Assembly: GCA_020634215.1 (NCBI GenBank)
Contig: JACKCD010000061.1
Span: forward strand, 1 to 33,759
Reading direction: 5' to 3'
Source: Ardenticatenaceae bacterium
Lineage (GTDB): Bacteria; Chloroflexota; Anaerolineae; Promineifilales; Promineifilaceae
DNA: 33,759 bases
In this document: positions 9,001 through 16,190 of the stretch, piece by piece
How the letters are laid out: every line of letters starts with the position of its first letter
Position numbering within the stretch: position 1 is the first letter of the stretch
Notes under the pieces: model-generated
What the model saw: only the letters and a program-made list of their open reading frames with translations
Databases searched by the model: none
Told to the model about the DNA's origin: nothing
Position numbers and translations under genes: made by a program

Positions 9001-9458
9001 CCGGAGGCATCGCGCAGGTGGGGGTTGTCGCTGGCGGTGGTGTTGGCTATGGCGGGCCAGGTACCGGTAAAGAAACGGCCGTTGTTATGCCCTACCACTA
9101 ACCGACAGTCGCTCCCGTCTTCATCGTCCGGCGGCAGTACGGTGTCGGGGTCACTGCCGTTGTAGATGACAACCAGCGTTCCAGCCGGCAGTGCCGACCA
9201 GCCCACATCGCTGCTAAACTGCAAATCACCGGGCGTTGAATCCCCTAAATCCCAGCCGCGCAGGTCGGCCGGCCCGGTTACCACCAGCAATTCCACCCAT
9301 TCACGGCTGCCACCGTTACCCTGCGACCATTCATTGATAATGACGGTGCCGTTTGTGGGCGCAACCACTTGCCCCAACCCCTGTAACCAAAACAGCCAGC
9401 CCCCCACGCCAGCCAAGGACAAACCGACAGAAAGCAAAACCCCAAAGACACGCTGCAT
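6069..9458 (-). CDS. Secreted multidomain protein: lamin-tail domains, DUF11 repeat and phospholipase D-like domains
   Basis: This 1,129-residue protein starts with a signal peptide (about 1-28). Domains in order: lamin-tail domain (about 35-190, IINEWSQGNGGSREWVELL); DUF11 repeat (about 222-335); second lamin-tail domain (345-475); phospholipase D-like lobe (545-705) with an intact HxKx4D motif H650-K652-D657; second lobe (755-935) with H877 and K879 but Gln884 in place of Asp; third lamin-tail domain (945-1129). It is probably an extracellular phosphodiesterase or nuclease-like enzyme; the substrate cannot be told. GGAGG (complement of 9466-9470) sits 7 nt before the ATG. The gene carries nine AACGGCCGTT copies, the densest cluster in the window, mostly read as TAV between domains. 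The missing Asp in the second motif may be tolerated, since His and Lys are the catalytic residues. Confidence 0.9.
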   Translation of the reverse strand: MQRVFGVLLSVGLSLAGVGGWLFWLQGLGQVVAPTNGTVIINEWSQGNGGSREWVELLVVTGPADLRGWDLGDSTPGDLQFSSDVGWSALPAGTLVVIYNGSDPDTVLPPDDEDGSDCRLVVGHNNGRFFTGTWPAIANTTASDNPHLRDASGATVHDFTQAPGLHPAAQQGVAFIGETAVSLPDAAQWQIIPATDTTPGTGNGGSNTAWVDGLCGGVSGVDVTVSKSGPASAPPGATVVYQLRVQNVGDEVATAVRLTDTLPLELTYIADSSGLSAQHPNAQTLVWELGDLAAGSTVSFVLTTTLATTAIGTVSNQLAAATTAAEVTLANNSVVAQTAVSLPTTVLIDAVYVDGYEPNDLDEAVALWHGGETAVDVAGWKVGDGGSGTAVLPVGAQLQPGQTVWLARDGSAFTRQFGFPPDFEHSDSSPNIPNLGGSWPGFANGGDEVVLLDVTGAVVDWLAYGTGSGDPANWQGAALQPYTVPNVFTSEGQILYRKRDQATGLPLPDSNTAVDWAQEGSDPINGRKVRYPGWDFDAFFHTVAVTETAVLTIAQAPDNAFATLAQHIQSANHTIQMAALTFDNWPLAQQLMAASQRGVAVTVLLEGEPVGGMDDQEKYVCQQLEAAGGACWFMIRDDAIDIQDRYRFYHAKYMIIDGKIGVVSSENFSPRSFPDDDKSDGTLGHRGVVLLTDAPTVVAHLQTLFARDLDPANHHDLFRWQASHPKYGAPPAYVVPITMTGGVDYPVRYPTPLTLHGTFAFELVQSPDNSLRSLDGLLGLVGRAGAGDVVLVQQLSERPFWGRSSSNPTDDPNLRLEAYLAAARRGATVRLLFDSYFDDPTAPVSNAATCAYALATARQEQLDVDCRVGNPTGLGIHNKMVLVQLNGRGYVHVGSINGTEQASKGNRELALQVQSNEAYTLLAEMFNRDWPSRAYLPVVRHGYRGRAQHVLISEVLYNPSGVDDAEFVELVNPTGFPIDISGYSLGDAVNRDDFEDVRRFPVGTILEPQATLVVATSATAFFAEYGVWPDFEILETETAVANLIDDQSWGDTATFLQLGNAGDEVILRNPADQIVDLLTYGTSTFPGAVPCPAVTASNHSLERFPYWRDADNCATDFRDWPFPNPNALP

Positions 9459-9557
9459 CGTAACGCCTCCATTGCTATGAAATCTATAAAGTTATGACAA
9501 CTTCTTGAAGGTCTTTGTGCGACCGCTGGAGTTATATCAATCTCGTCTGTTTTTGGC

Positions 9558-9594
9558 AAAAAAAGAGCTGGTAAATCCTAGATGATTTACCAGC
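9558..9594 (-). terminator. Rho-independent terminator, minus strand
   Basis: GCTGGTAAATC (9567-9577) and GATTTACCAGC (9584-9594) form a perfect 11-bp stem with a 6-nt loop. On the minus strand it is followed by TC and seven T (complement of 9558-9564). It would end transcripts from the flavoprotein gene at 9937-11448 and insulate the gene starting at 9458. Confidence 0.75.
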
Positions 9595-9614
9595 CCTGAA
9601 AAGCGTTAGATTGT

Positions 9615-9931
9615 AGCCGAGCTTTCTAAAGCTCGCTCCTTGCCCTCAAATAAAGGGAGCATTTCAGTTTCGGGGCATTAATAAACTCACCTCTCCGCAA
9701 GCCAATTTCTCAGCCAAGAATTGTCATTTCGACCCTTCGGCAGCCTCAGGGCAGGCTCATGTCTTCGAGGAGAAATCCTGCTCAAATGGCGGCTATGAGA
9801 ACGGGATTTCTCGGAGGACCTCGAAATGACACTGGATTTCCCACCTACGCAGTTAAAGAGTAGGTCAAACTTGTTAAGTTGCCCCCAAACTGAAATACAC
9901 CCTCAAATAAAGAGCGAGGATTGGAATCCTC
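9615..9931. repeat. Composite of nested small repeats between 9610 and 9930
   Basis: The stretch 9459-9936 has no gene. It holds a hairpin GAGCTTTCTAAAGCTC (about 9620-9635), then CCCTCAAATAAAG (9643-9655), repeated directly at 9900-9912. A 17-bp inverted pair lies at 9660-9676 (CATTTCAGTTTCGGGGC) and 9880-9896, with about 15 of 17 matching. A final small hairpin GAGGATTGGAATCCTC is near 9916-9931. The two outer arms bracket the MITE-like unit at 9722-9831, suggesting one mobile repeat landed inside another. Confidence 0.5.
9722..9831. repeat. MITE/REP-like inverted repeat element
   Basis: The outer ends TGTCATTTCGA (9722-9732) and TCGAAATGACA (9821-9831) are perfect 11-bp inverted repeats. 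An inner pair GAGAAATCC (9770-9778) and GGATTTCTC (9804-9812) forms a second helix. Elements of this type are dispersed non-autonomous repeats in many bacteria. No transposase is linked. Confidence 0.7.
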
Positions 9932-9936
9932 GGCTG

Positions 9937-11448
9937 CTAGAAAATGCCCTGTCCTGGCGTCATAATCGTGTTCGGGTCAAAAAGCTGTTTAGCAGAGACA
10001 AGCTCCCCCCACTGGGGTTGGAAATGTTTATGCCAATCCTGCTTATCCATTGGCACCGAATCTACAGCGTATCGTTTGCCATCGGCTGCTACTACCCCAT
10101 CTCGAAGCTGGGCGTTGTGTGCCAAGGCCGCGTCAATCAGCGGAGGCACCGGGGGTACCGTTTTCAGCAACGCAAAGGTAAAGAATTTATCGCCGTCGGG
10201 TGTCATCAACAGTGGCGCGTTAAACTTGTTGCCCTTGAAAGGATACAGGATGACCACGCTACCTGGCCCCAAATCGCTGGGGACAATGCTGCTAAAGAGG
10301 TTGCTAAGGTAGCTGTAGGCGGTATCGGTGGGGAGGAAGGCGTTGAACCAGGGGTGGGGGAAGGCCCACAGGCCAAAGGGTTTGAGGATGGAGTCTACGA
10401 GGATGGAGACGCGGTTGACAAAGTCGAAGGTGGCAGGGTTGAAGGCATCGAAGGCGGGGTTGAAAAACGGCCGTTCTTCCATCGTCTGACCACCCGGCAA
10501 AAAGTTCAGCCCAGCAAGTACAGTTGCATCGTCTGCCGCCGTACCGTTATATTTCACCGCTTCCAGAATAAAAATCCAGCTATCTCCACCCGCATCAAGC
10601 GCGAACCCTTCTACGTAGTCAAAACGGCTGGTACCAATCAGGAACTCTTGATCGGCCATCATGGCGTTGACATCCAGATAGGGCAAATTGTAAAAGCGCA
10701 CAGTTGCCGGTGCTGGAACCAATTTCACCTTAGCTTCCACAATAATGCCTACTTGCCCTAACCCTGCCCGTACTGCATCAAAGAGGCGATCATTTTGCGT
10801 GGCTGAGCAAGTCACCAGATTGCCATTCCCCGTTACAACGGTCAGCTCATTTACGTTATCAACCTGGGGACCGTGGGCAAAGCCTTGACCACCAATGCCA
10901 CCAACGGCAAGCGTACCACCGACGCTGAGGTGTACGTAGTCAGTGAGCGTGGGCGGCGTAAATCCTGCGGCCGTTGTTGCCCCAGCCAGGTCAAACCAAG
11001 TTACGCCGCCCTGTACATGGGCTTCAGTGGCGGTGATGGAATGAATGGTGTTGAGGGTGGACATATTGATGACAACACCGGCCTCGTTTTGCGCCTGTCC
11101 CTGCGTTGAATGGCCCTGCCCGCGTGCCGACACCTTGATGTCATGCTGCTTGGCAAACTGTACCATGACCACAACGTCATTGATGGAACCAGGGTCAAGC
11201 ACGGCCAGGGGACGATGGCTAACCATATGACCAAAGTCATCGGCAGCGGCATCTAGCTGGGCACTGTCGGCCGGATCCATGTACAAGGTGCCGTCAAAGG
11301 TGGGGAAGTTGGGGGCGGCAGCAACGGCCGTTTGTACCCCTGTCCAATCCAACCAGCGGCGGGTATGCATATCAAAACCAACGATGGCGGCACTAGCCAA
11401 TGCTCCCTTTAAAAACGACCGGCGCGACAATTTCTTTTCCTGAATCAT
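9937..11448 (-). CDS. Tat-exported FAD-linked oxidase, cytokinin dehydrogenase-like
   Basis: This 503-residue protein has a twin-arginine signal (S8-R9-R10-S-F-L-K) and a hydrophobic stretch, so it is exported folded. The PCMH-type FAD-binding domain (about 75-245) contains RGQGHSTQGQAQ, where H113 is the expected covalent FAD site; this is very close to the GHSxxGQAQ of cytokinin dehydrogenases. FDYVEGF (about 276-282), PHPWFNAFLP (364-373) and the C-terminal DPNTIMTPGQGIF also match that family, which oxidises the side chain of isoprenoid cytokinins. The substrate is unproven: a related amine or alcohol oxidase is possible. TAAGGAGT lies 9 nt before the ATG. AACGGCCGTT occurs at 10466 and 11323. 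The 219 bp upstream (11449-11667) hold no feature I can support. Confidence 0.85.
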   Translation of the reverse strand: MIQEKKLSRRSFLKGALASAAIVGFDMHTRRWLDWTGVQTAVAAAPNFPTFDGTLYMDPADSAQLDAAADDFGHMVSHRPLAVLDPGSINDVVVMVQFAKQHDIKVSARGQGHSTQGQAQNEAGVVINMSTLNTIHSITATEAHVQGGVTWFDLAGATTAAGFTPPTLTDYVHLSVGGTLAVGGIGGQGFAHGPQVDNVNELTVVTGNGNLVTCSATQNDRLFDAVRAGLGQVGIIVEAKVKLVPAPATVRFYNLPYLDVNAMMADQEFLIGTSRFDYVEGFALDAGGDSWIFILEAVKYNGTAADDATVLAGLNFLPGGQTMEERPFFNPAFDAFNPATFDFVNRVSILVDSILKPFGLWAFPHPWFNAFLPTDTAYSYLSNLFSSIVPSDLGPGSVVILYPFKGNKFNAPLLMTPDGDKFFTFALLKTVPPVPPLIDAALAHNAQLRDGVVAADGKRYAVDSVPMDKQDWHKHFQPQWGELVSAKQLFDPNTIMTPGQGIF

Positions 11449-11667
11449 ATTGCAACTACTCCTTAACCCATTAGGGGAGACAAACTGCTTCTCGCAATTT
11501 ATCTAGCAAAACTGTAAACGATACCAAAAATCGATCATGGTCAGGTAAAGCAACCAAATGACAGCATATAGGGATGTCAGTACTACTTACCGTGAACAAA
11601 TGATAATAAAGCCAATTCTATAGGGGCAAAGAGAATACGCAATAGCAATAAGGTCGCAGCAATACTG

Positions 11668-12456
11668 CTATGCGGCCGTTTCCCGCGCCAAAGTAGCCAG
11701 AAATTGTTTGTCCTGAGGGGTGAGAACGGCCGTTAACAGCAATTCCGGCCGACGGATCCACGTGCGCCGCAGTGCCTGCTCCCGTCGCCAACGGGTAATA
11801 TTAGCCGCATGACCAGAGCGCAGCACCTCTGGCACTTGCCAACCGCGAAAAGTTTCCGGGCGGGTATAATGTGGCCCTTCCAGCAGCCCCGTAGCAAAAC
11901 TATCGCTTTCCGCCGCCCCTTCAGCTCCCAGCACCCCTGGCAACAGCCGCGCCACCGCGTCTACCACCACCATTGCAGCCAGCTCCCCACCCGTCAACAC
12001 ATAATCGCCAATTGAGATTTCATCTGTCACCAGATGCTGCCGCACCCGTTCATCTACCCCTTCATACCGACCACACAGCAGCAGCAGCCGCTCGTGTTGC
12101 ACCAGTTCAGCAGCAATGGTTTGGGTAAACGGCCGTCCCTGTGGCGACATGAGAATGCAGGGGGGCAGGAGGGCAGGGGGGCAGGGGAGAGCAATCTCTC
12201 CCCTGCTCCTCCGCTCCCCTGCCCCCCTGCCCAAGATCGCCTCGACGGCGGCAAAAATTGGCTCCGGCTTCAGCACCATGCCGCCGCCCCCGCCGTAGGG
12301 TGGCTCATCGGTAATGCGGTGCCTGCCTTCGGCATAGTCGCGGATGTTGTGCAGATGGATGGTGAGCAAACCAGCCGTTTGCGCCCGCCCCAAAATGCTT
12401 TCATTCAAATACCCCGCCATCATGTCGGGGAACAGGGTTAAAATGTCAATCTGCAT
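11668..12456 (-). CDS. trmD: tRNA (guanine-37-N1)-methyltransferase TrmD with a repeat-derived insertion
   Basis: TrmD methylates G37 next to the anticodon using S-adenosylmethionine. The start MQIDILTLFPDM at 12456 is the family N-terminus; the upstream in-frame extension to 12516 is not conserved. Motifs: YGGGGGMVLKPEP (54-66), the trefoil-knot SAM site MSPQGRPF (103-110) and LLCGRYEGVDER (126-137), ISIGDYVLTGGE (147-158), and catalytic D185-S-F followed by PHYTRPE. The total is 262 residues. Between VEAI and ILMSPQG an extra segment of about 25 residues (around 75-100, Gly/Arg then Pro/Cys/Leu-rich) is encoded by the inverted repeat at 12158-12233. It falls in a surface loop before the knot, so activity may survive. 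The gene is divergent from the one at 12622. Confidence 0.94.
   Translation of the reverse strand: MQIDILTLFPDMMAGYLNESILGRAQTAGLLTIHLHNIRDYAEGRHRITDEPPYGGGGGMVLKPEPIFAAVEAILGRGAGERRSRGEIALPCPPALLPPCILMSPQGRPFTQTIAAELVQHERLLLLCGRYEGVDERVRQHLVTDEISIGDYVLTGGELAAMVVVDAVARLLPGVLGAEGAAESDSFATGLLEGPHYTRPETFRGWQVPEVLRSGHAANITRWRREQALRRTWIRRPELLLTAVLTPQDKQFLATLARETAA
12158..12233. repeat. GC-rich inverted tandem repeat (GGGGGCAGG type) inside trmD
   Basis: Repeated GGGGCAGG units run from about 12158 to 12191 and return as CCTGCCCC units to about 12233. The core is a perfect 11-bp stem GCAGGGGAGAG (12181-12191) with CTCTCCCCTGC (12196-12206) and a CAAT loop. The length preserves the trmD reading frame. 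Confidence 0.8.
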
Positions 12457-12621
12457 AGTTAGCACGTATTGTATACGCCCCTGGTACCCTGTGCCATCAG
12501 GTGGCGAGCGGGGCATACCCGGATAAGATGGTTGACTGGGTTGTTAGGTTGAAAAACGGCCGTTATTATCAACATCTGGTAAACTCTGTGGCAGATACAA
12601 ACATGTCCGAAGGAACAAACC

Positions 12622-13215
12622 ATGACCGATACTTTCACACCAACCAACCCACGCCGCATCATCTTGATCACAGCGGTTTTTCTTCTGCTTTTTGCCACCT
12701 ATCTGCTCGCCTTTCTGCTGCCGGACTTCATCCGAACGGCCGTTGGGCCGCAGCACATGACCATGGCGCAAGCGGCTGAAAGTGCCAGCGAAACCGATTC
12801 CTATATCGCCATCAGCGATGGCGCGTGGGAATGCGACACCATCGAATATGTGCGCGGACGCTCCACCACCGGCACAACCCGCCAAATTACCCGCTTCACC
12901 GAGGTGTTTCGCACCAACGACAGCGGTCAAGTAGTCTTGCTGGCAACGATGTCGGGCGAGATGGATTGCGCCGAACTGCAGGCCACCAATTTAGCAGGTT
13001 ATCTCCAGCGCATGAGTTCTGACCGAGAACAAGAGCTAATCAACGAGGTGCGGCTGGCGCGGTTTATCCACGCTACCACTTTTTTGGAAATATGCGGCTA
13101 CTGTGGCCCTACCAACTCGCTCATCGGCACGCTGTTTGGCTTTGCCTTTGGGCTAATTGGGCTGGGGCTGTTGGTGTGGGGGCTGCGGATGCAGAAGGCT
13201 ACCGAAAGGGCGTGA
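12622..13215 (+). CDS. Membrane protein with two transmembrane helices, unknown function
   Basis: This 197-residue protein has an N-terminal transmembrane helix (about 13-34, IILITAVFLLLFATYLLAFL) and a second near the C-terminus (about 165-187, LIGTLFGFAFGLIGLGLLVW). The roughly 130-residue loop between them contains four or five Cys (AWECDT, MDCAEL, EICGYCG) and would lie on one side of the membrane, probably outside. AAGGAAC precedes ATG by about 6 nt. The stop overlaps the start of the next gene (TGATG), so the two are probably translationally coupled. I do not recognise a family. AACGGCCGTT at 12735-12744 is read as TAV. Confidence 0.75.
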   Translation: MTDTFTPTNPRRIILITAVFLLLFATYLLAFLLPDFIRTAVGPQHMTMAQAAESASETDSYIAISDGAWECDTIEYVRGRSTTGTTRQITRFTEVFRTNDSGQVVLLATMSGEMDCAELQATNLAGYLQRMSSDREQELINEVRLARFIHATTFLEICGYCGPTNSLIGTLFGFAFGLIGLGLLVWGLRMQKATERA

Positions 13216-13613
13216 TGACGGGAGAGATGAATTTAGGCAAGCTGCTGGCAGAGATGGCTCCCACGCTGCAAGATGGGCGGTTTGTGTTTGTGACGCTGGA
13301 AAACGGCCGTTATGGCGACTACCCCTATCTCTCCCCCATCGCATCCTTCAGCGAACCCGAAGGGTTAACCCTTGTCATTCCCCAAACCGCCGCCGACCAG
13401 GCCGGACTGGTCTATGATGCCACCTTTAACTGCATCACCCTGCTCGTCCATTCTAGCCTGGAGGCGGTTGGCCTCACCGCCGCCGTTGCCACCAAGCTGA
13501 CGGAACACGGCATCAGCGCCAACGTCATCGCCGCCTATTACCATGACCATGTTTTTGTACCGGCCGACAAGGCGGAAACGGCATTGGCGGCACTGCATGA
13601 ATTGACTAGGTAA
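13215..13613 (+). CDS. ACT-domain protein (DUF2241-like)
   Basis: This 132-residue protein contains SFSEPEGLTLVIP, then ITLLVHSSLEAVGLTAAVAT, HGISANVIAAYYHDHVFVP and a C-terminal AALAALHEL. That is the pattern of the small two-ACT-domain proteins often annotated DUF2241. ACT domains usually bind amino acids or other small ligands; the ligand here is unknown. The start at 13215 overlaps the upstream TGA; an internal ATG at 13227 is the alternative. The open frame continues upstream to 13092, but that part lies inside the previous gene and is not conserved. AACGGCCGTT at 13302 is read as ENGRY. Confidence 0.85.
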   Translation: MTGEMNLGKLLAEMAPTLQDGRFVFVTLENGRYGDYPYLSPIASFSEPEGLTLVIPQTAADQAGLVYDATFNCITLLVHSSLEAVGLTAAVATKLTEHGISANVIAAYYHDHVFVPADKAETALAALHELTR

Positions 13614-13662
13614 TAGTAAAAACGGCCGTTTTCCACACTCCACAACGAAAACGGCCGTTCTC

Positions 13663-13697
13663 ACTGATTACTGACAACTGTTTACCGATTACTGACC
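13663..13697. repeat. Heptamer tandem array (ACTGATT type)
   Basis: Five consecutive 7-mers, ACTGATT, ACTGACA, ACTGTTT, ACCGATT and ACTGACC, fill the gap between the ACT gene and the stop of the giant gene. The same family forms a longer inverted array at 29552-29646. Two AACGGCCGTT copies (13621 and 13650) lie just before it. Confidence 0.7.
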
Positions 13698-16190
13698 CTA
13701 CCCCCCCGGCACAATCGCAAAATCAAACTCACCCACCGTGTTCGTAACGGCCGTTCCAAAGCCACCTGGACAGCTTACCCGCTCCACGCTGTAGTAATCA
13801 TTCGTACCCACCACACCGATGTTGTTTTGGTCAATGTGGAAAAGGCGGGAAACGGCCGTTCCCTCCGCCAAATTCGTGAAACCACTGTACGGCGCACTGC
13901 TGCGGCGGATATTGTAGGTGCAGTTATTCATTTGCTCCGTCCACGTCAGTTCGGCAAAGTTTGCCACCGGGTTGGCAATGCCCAAGACAGGGCTAGAAGC
14001 TGCCACCAGCGTCACCTCAATGACATCGGTATCGCCGCCAGTCACCCCCGCCGTGAGCATATAGGTACCGGGTGATGGTGGCACCCAGTTCAATGTCGTC
14101 CACTGAACGTCAAATTCCGTTGGCGCATAGCTGATGGTGTCAATCACGCCACTTTGATCGCTAACGGTCAACGAGGCGATATTGCCGCCAAAGAGGTCAT
14201 TCGCCCCCACCGTAATCGAGACTGCCCCACCCGTAAACGGCAAAATCGCCCCACTTTGCGGCGACGCAATGGCAACCCGTGGCCCGCTAAAGCTCGGCTC
14301 ATTGCCAAAGAAGGTGCGCGTGACCTCTGCACAGTGGCCGTAGAGGTCGCAGGCTAAGGCCGTGCGCTGCTCATCGAGCCAGCTTTCGCCGACAAAGCGG
14401 CAGCTTCCCTCAATGCGCGTCACAACGTTGGTGTTGGGGTGATAGGTGTAGGTGAGTTCGGCCGAGGTGTCGCCACAGGGGTTGGTTATCGTTGCTTCAT
14501 CCAGAAAAGCGTCTTCGTAGGAGAAGGTGAGATTAAACACGATTGCGCTGCCAAAGCCATCGGGGACAATGAAGAGACCTACTGTTGGGTCTTTAGTGTC
14601 GATAACCCCGCGCCAGCCGCGTGTCGTGCCGCCGGTGTTGCCGTTGCTATCGGTGGCGCGGTGGTTTAGGCGGTAATACCCTTCAATGCCGCTGCCAATG
14701 CCATATTCCCAGTTGACCAGCTTGGAGCCGGCTGCATCCAGCAGGGTGGCGTTGTTCCAGGCGGGGGTATTGGCTTCGCCCGTAAAGAGGAATGGCTCTA
14801 GCCACACTTCTACCGACTGCACGCCGCTAGCTTCCTGGCGCGACAAGCCATAAATGTCGCTGGCAAGCAGGGCGCGGTCATAGATCACAAGTTCATCGAG
14901 CATTCCGGCAAAGGGTTGGTCGCCGTTTTTGTTGGTTCCCAGCACATGGTTGCCGTTGCTGACAAGCATTGCTACATTGGCTTCATTTTCCAGCTTGCCG
15001 TCGAGGTAGAGCCTGAGGGTTGTGCCGTCGTAGCTGACGGCGGCGTGGTGCCATTGGTTGAGGGAAACGGCCGTTTGTCCCACCAACGCCCCACCTCCCA
15101 ACTCCGTCCGCAGCAAACCCGCCGGGTTAATTCGCAGCCACGTCGCCCCTGTCCCCGTGCCGTTTGTTTGCGACAAGAACGAGCCGGAACTGTTTGTGGT
15201 TCGCTTGAACCAGGAAACAGCCGTAAATGCCGTTGCCGCCGGATCCACCACCTGCGGCACCACAATGGCATCACTCACCCCATCAAACAGCACCCCATCC
15301 CCATACAGTGCCGTCCCGCCCGCTGTCGGGCAATCGGTGCAGGTGGCGTGGTTATTCTCATAGCTGCTGTCGTAGAAGGTCGTTGCTCCGGTCGGCTCCT
15401 CAAAATGAAGCTGCACCAGCGAACCGCCTAAATCTGTTTGGTCGCTGGCCGTGCCAGAAATCGTCAATGTGTGGCTAATTTCACGCCCAATATTCCAGGC
15501 TCGCAAATCAGCACTGGCCGCCCGCGCATCAAAGCGATAAGAACCGAGGTTATGCGTCGCCTTATTCCCCACGTTGTCCTCCACCTCAACGGTGAAGCTG
15601 TAGCCCCCCTGTGGGGGTGTGCTGGAGAAGCGATAGTCGAGATTCCATGCCCCGCCGCTGATGCTGGTTGGCTGGCGACCATCCCCAGCTATGTTGCCAT
15701 TTTCATCATAGGCCGTCACCCAAACGGTGTAGCTGCCGTTGGCCGCGCTTTCGCGCACGCCGCTGCCCGCCACGTTCGCCGTGATATTGGGGTCGCTGAA
15801 GCTGCCGCTTAGATTAACTGTCCACACGTTGTCATAAGTCGGATCGGCCGTTGCGGTTTGCCATGAGTTATCATAGCTGCTAGATGAGGTTGGCGCGGTG
15901 TCGTCTACATAAACCGTATGCGCGATTTCTGTTTCATTCCCCGCCGCGTCCATGCCCCGGAACTTGAGTTCATACACCCCTTCGCCGTCGAGCGCAGCGG
16001 GGTCGAACGCAGCACAGAAGACGGCGTTGCTGCCTTCGCCATCGGCCGTGGTGCAAACGGGCATTCGCTGCCAGCTAAAGCTGCCGGCCGACGGTGCCTT
16101 TAAGCCCCATTCAACGTAGGTAATGCGCGAGGTGACATCGGTGGCCGACAGCACGAGGTCAATTTCGGCGTTGTCGTGGTAGTCGCCCAT
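13698..16190 (-). CDS. Giant surface protein, C-terminal part (separated by a frameshift)
   Basis: This frame continues the protein of 16100-25687 after a one-base frameshift, so the ATG at 16190 is probably not a true start; no ribosome-binding site is seen. The first residues after the shift, LLTFEMGDYHDNAEIDL, run straight on from VDADAP in the upstream frame. Contents: Ig/bacterial cadherin-like segments (VYELKFRGMDAAGNE...AHTVYVDDTAPT); a further LamG/concanavalin-like domain (about nt 15420-14850, LVQLHFEEPTGATTFYD) with the CTDCP motif seen in the other LamG repeats; and C-terminal beta-rich domains with GPRVAIASPQSGAIL and a fibronectin-like end (ELTWTEQMNNCTYNIRRS). Extracellular adhesion or binding is the likely role. 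AACGGCCGTT occurs at 13746, 13851 and 15066. Confidence 0.8.
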   Translation of the reverse strand: MGDYHDNAEIDLVLSATDVTSRITYVEWGLKAPSAGSFSWQRMPVCTTADGEGSNAVFCAAFDPAALDGEGVYELKFRGMDAAGNETEIAHTVYVDDTAPTSSSSYDNSWQTATADPTYDNVWTVNLSGSFSDPNITANVAGSGVRESAANGSYTVWVTAYDENGNIAGDGRQPTSISGGAWNLDYRFSSTPPQGGYSFTVEVEDNVGNKATHNLGSYRFDARAASADLRAWNIGREISHTLTISGTASDQTDLGGSLVQLHFEEPTGATTFYDSSYENNHATCTDCPTAGGTALYGDGVLFDGVSDAIVVPQVVDPAATAFTAVSWFKRTTNSSGSFLSQTNGTGTGATWLRINPAGLLRTELGGGALVGQTAVSLNQWHHAAVSYDGTTLRLYLDGKLENEANVAMLVSNGNHVLGTNKNGDQPFAGMLDELVIYDRALLASDIYGLSRQEASGVQSVEVWLEPFLFTGEANTPAWNNATLLDAAGSKLVNWEYGIGSGIEGYYRLNHRATDSNGNTGGTTRGWRGVIDTKDPTVGLFIVPDGFGSAIVFNLTFSYEDAFLDEATITNPCGDTSAELTYTYHPNTNVVTRIEGSCRFVGESWLDEQRTALACDLYGHCAEVTRTFFGNEPSFSGPRVAIASPQSGAILPFTGGAVSITVGANDLFGGNIASLTVSDQSGVIDTISYAPTEFDVQWTTLNWVPPSPGTYMLTAGVTGGDTDVIEVTLVAASSPVLGIANPVANFAELTWTEQMNNCTYNIRRSSAPYSGFTNLAEGTAVSRLFHIDQNNIGVVGTNDYYSVERVSCPGGFGTAVTNTVGEFDFAIVPGG

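Noticed and set aside
13621..13659. Pair of AACGGCCGTT copies as a terminator of the giant gene
   Set aside because: Each is a loopless palindrome that could only form a weak 4-5 bp hairpin, and the motif is equally common inside genes.
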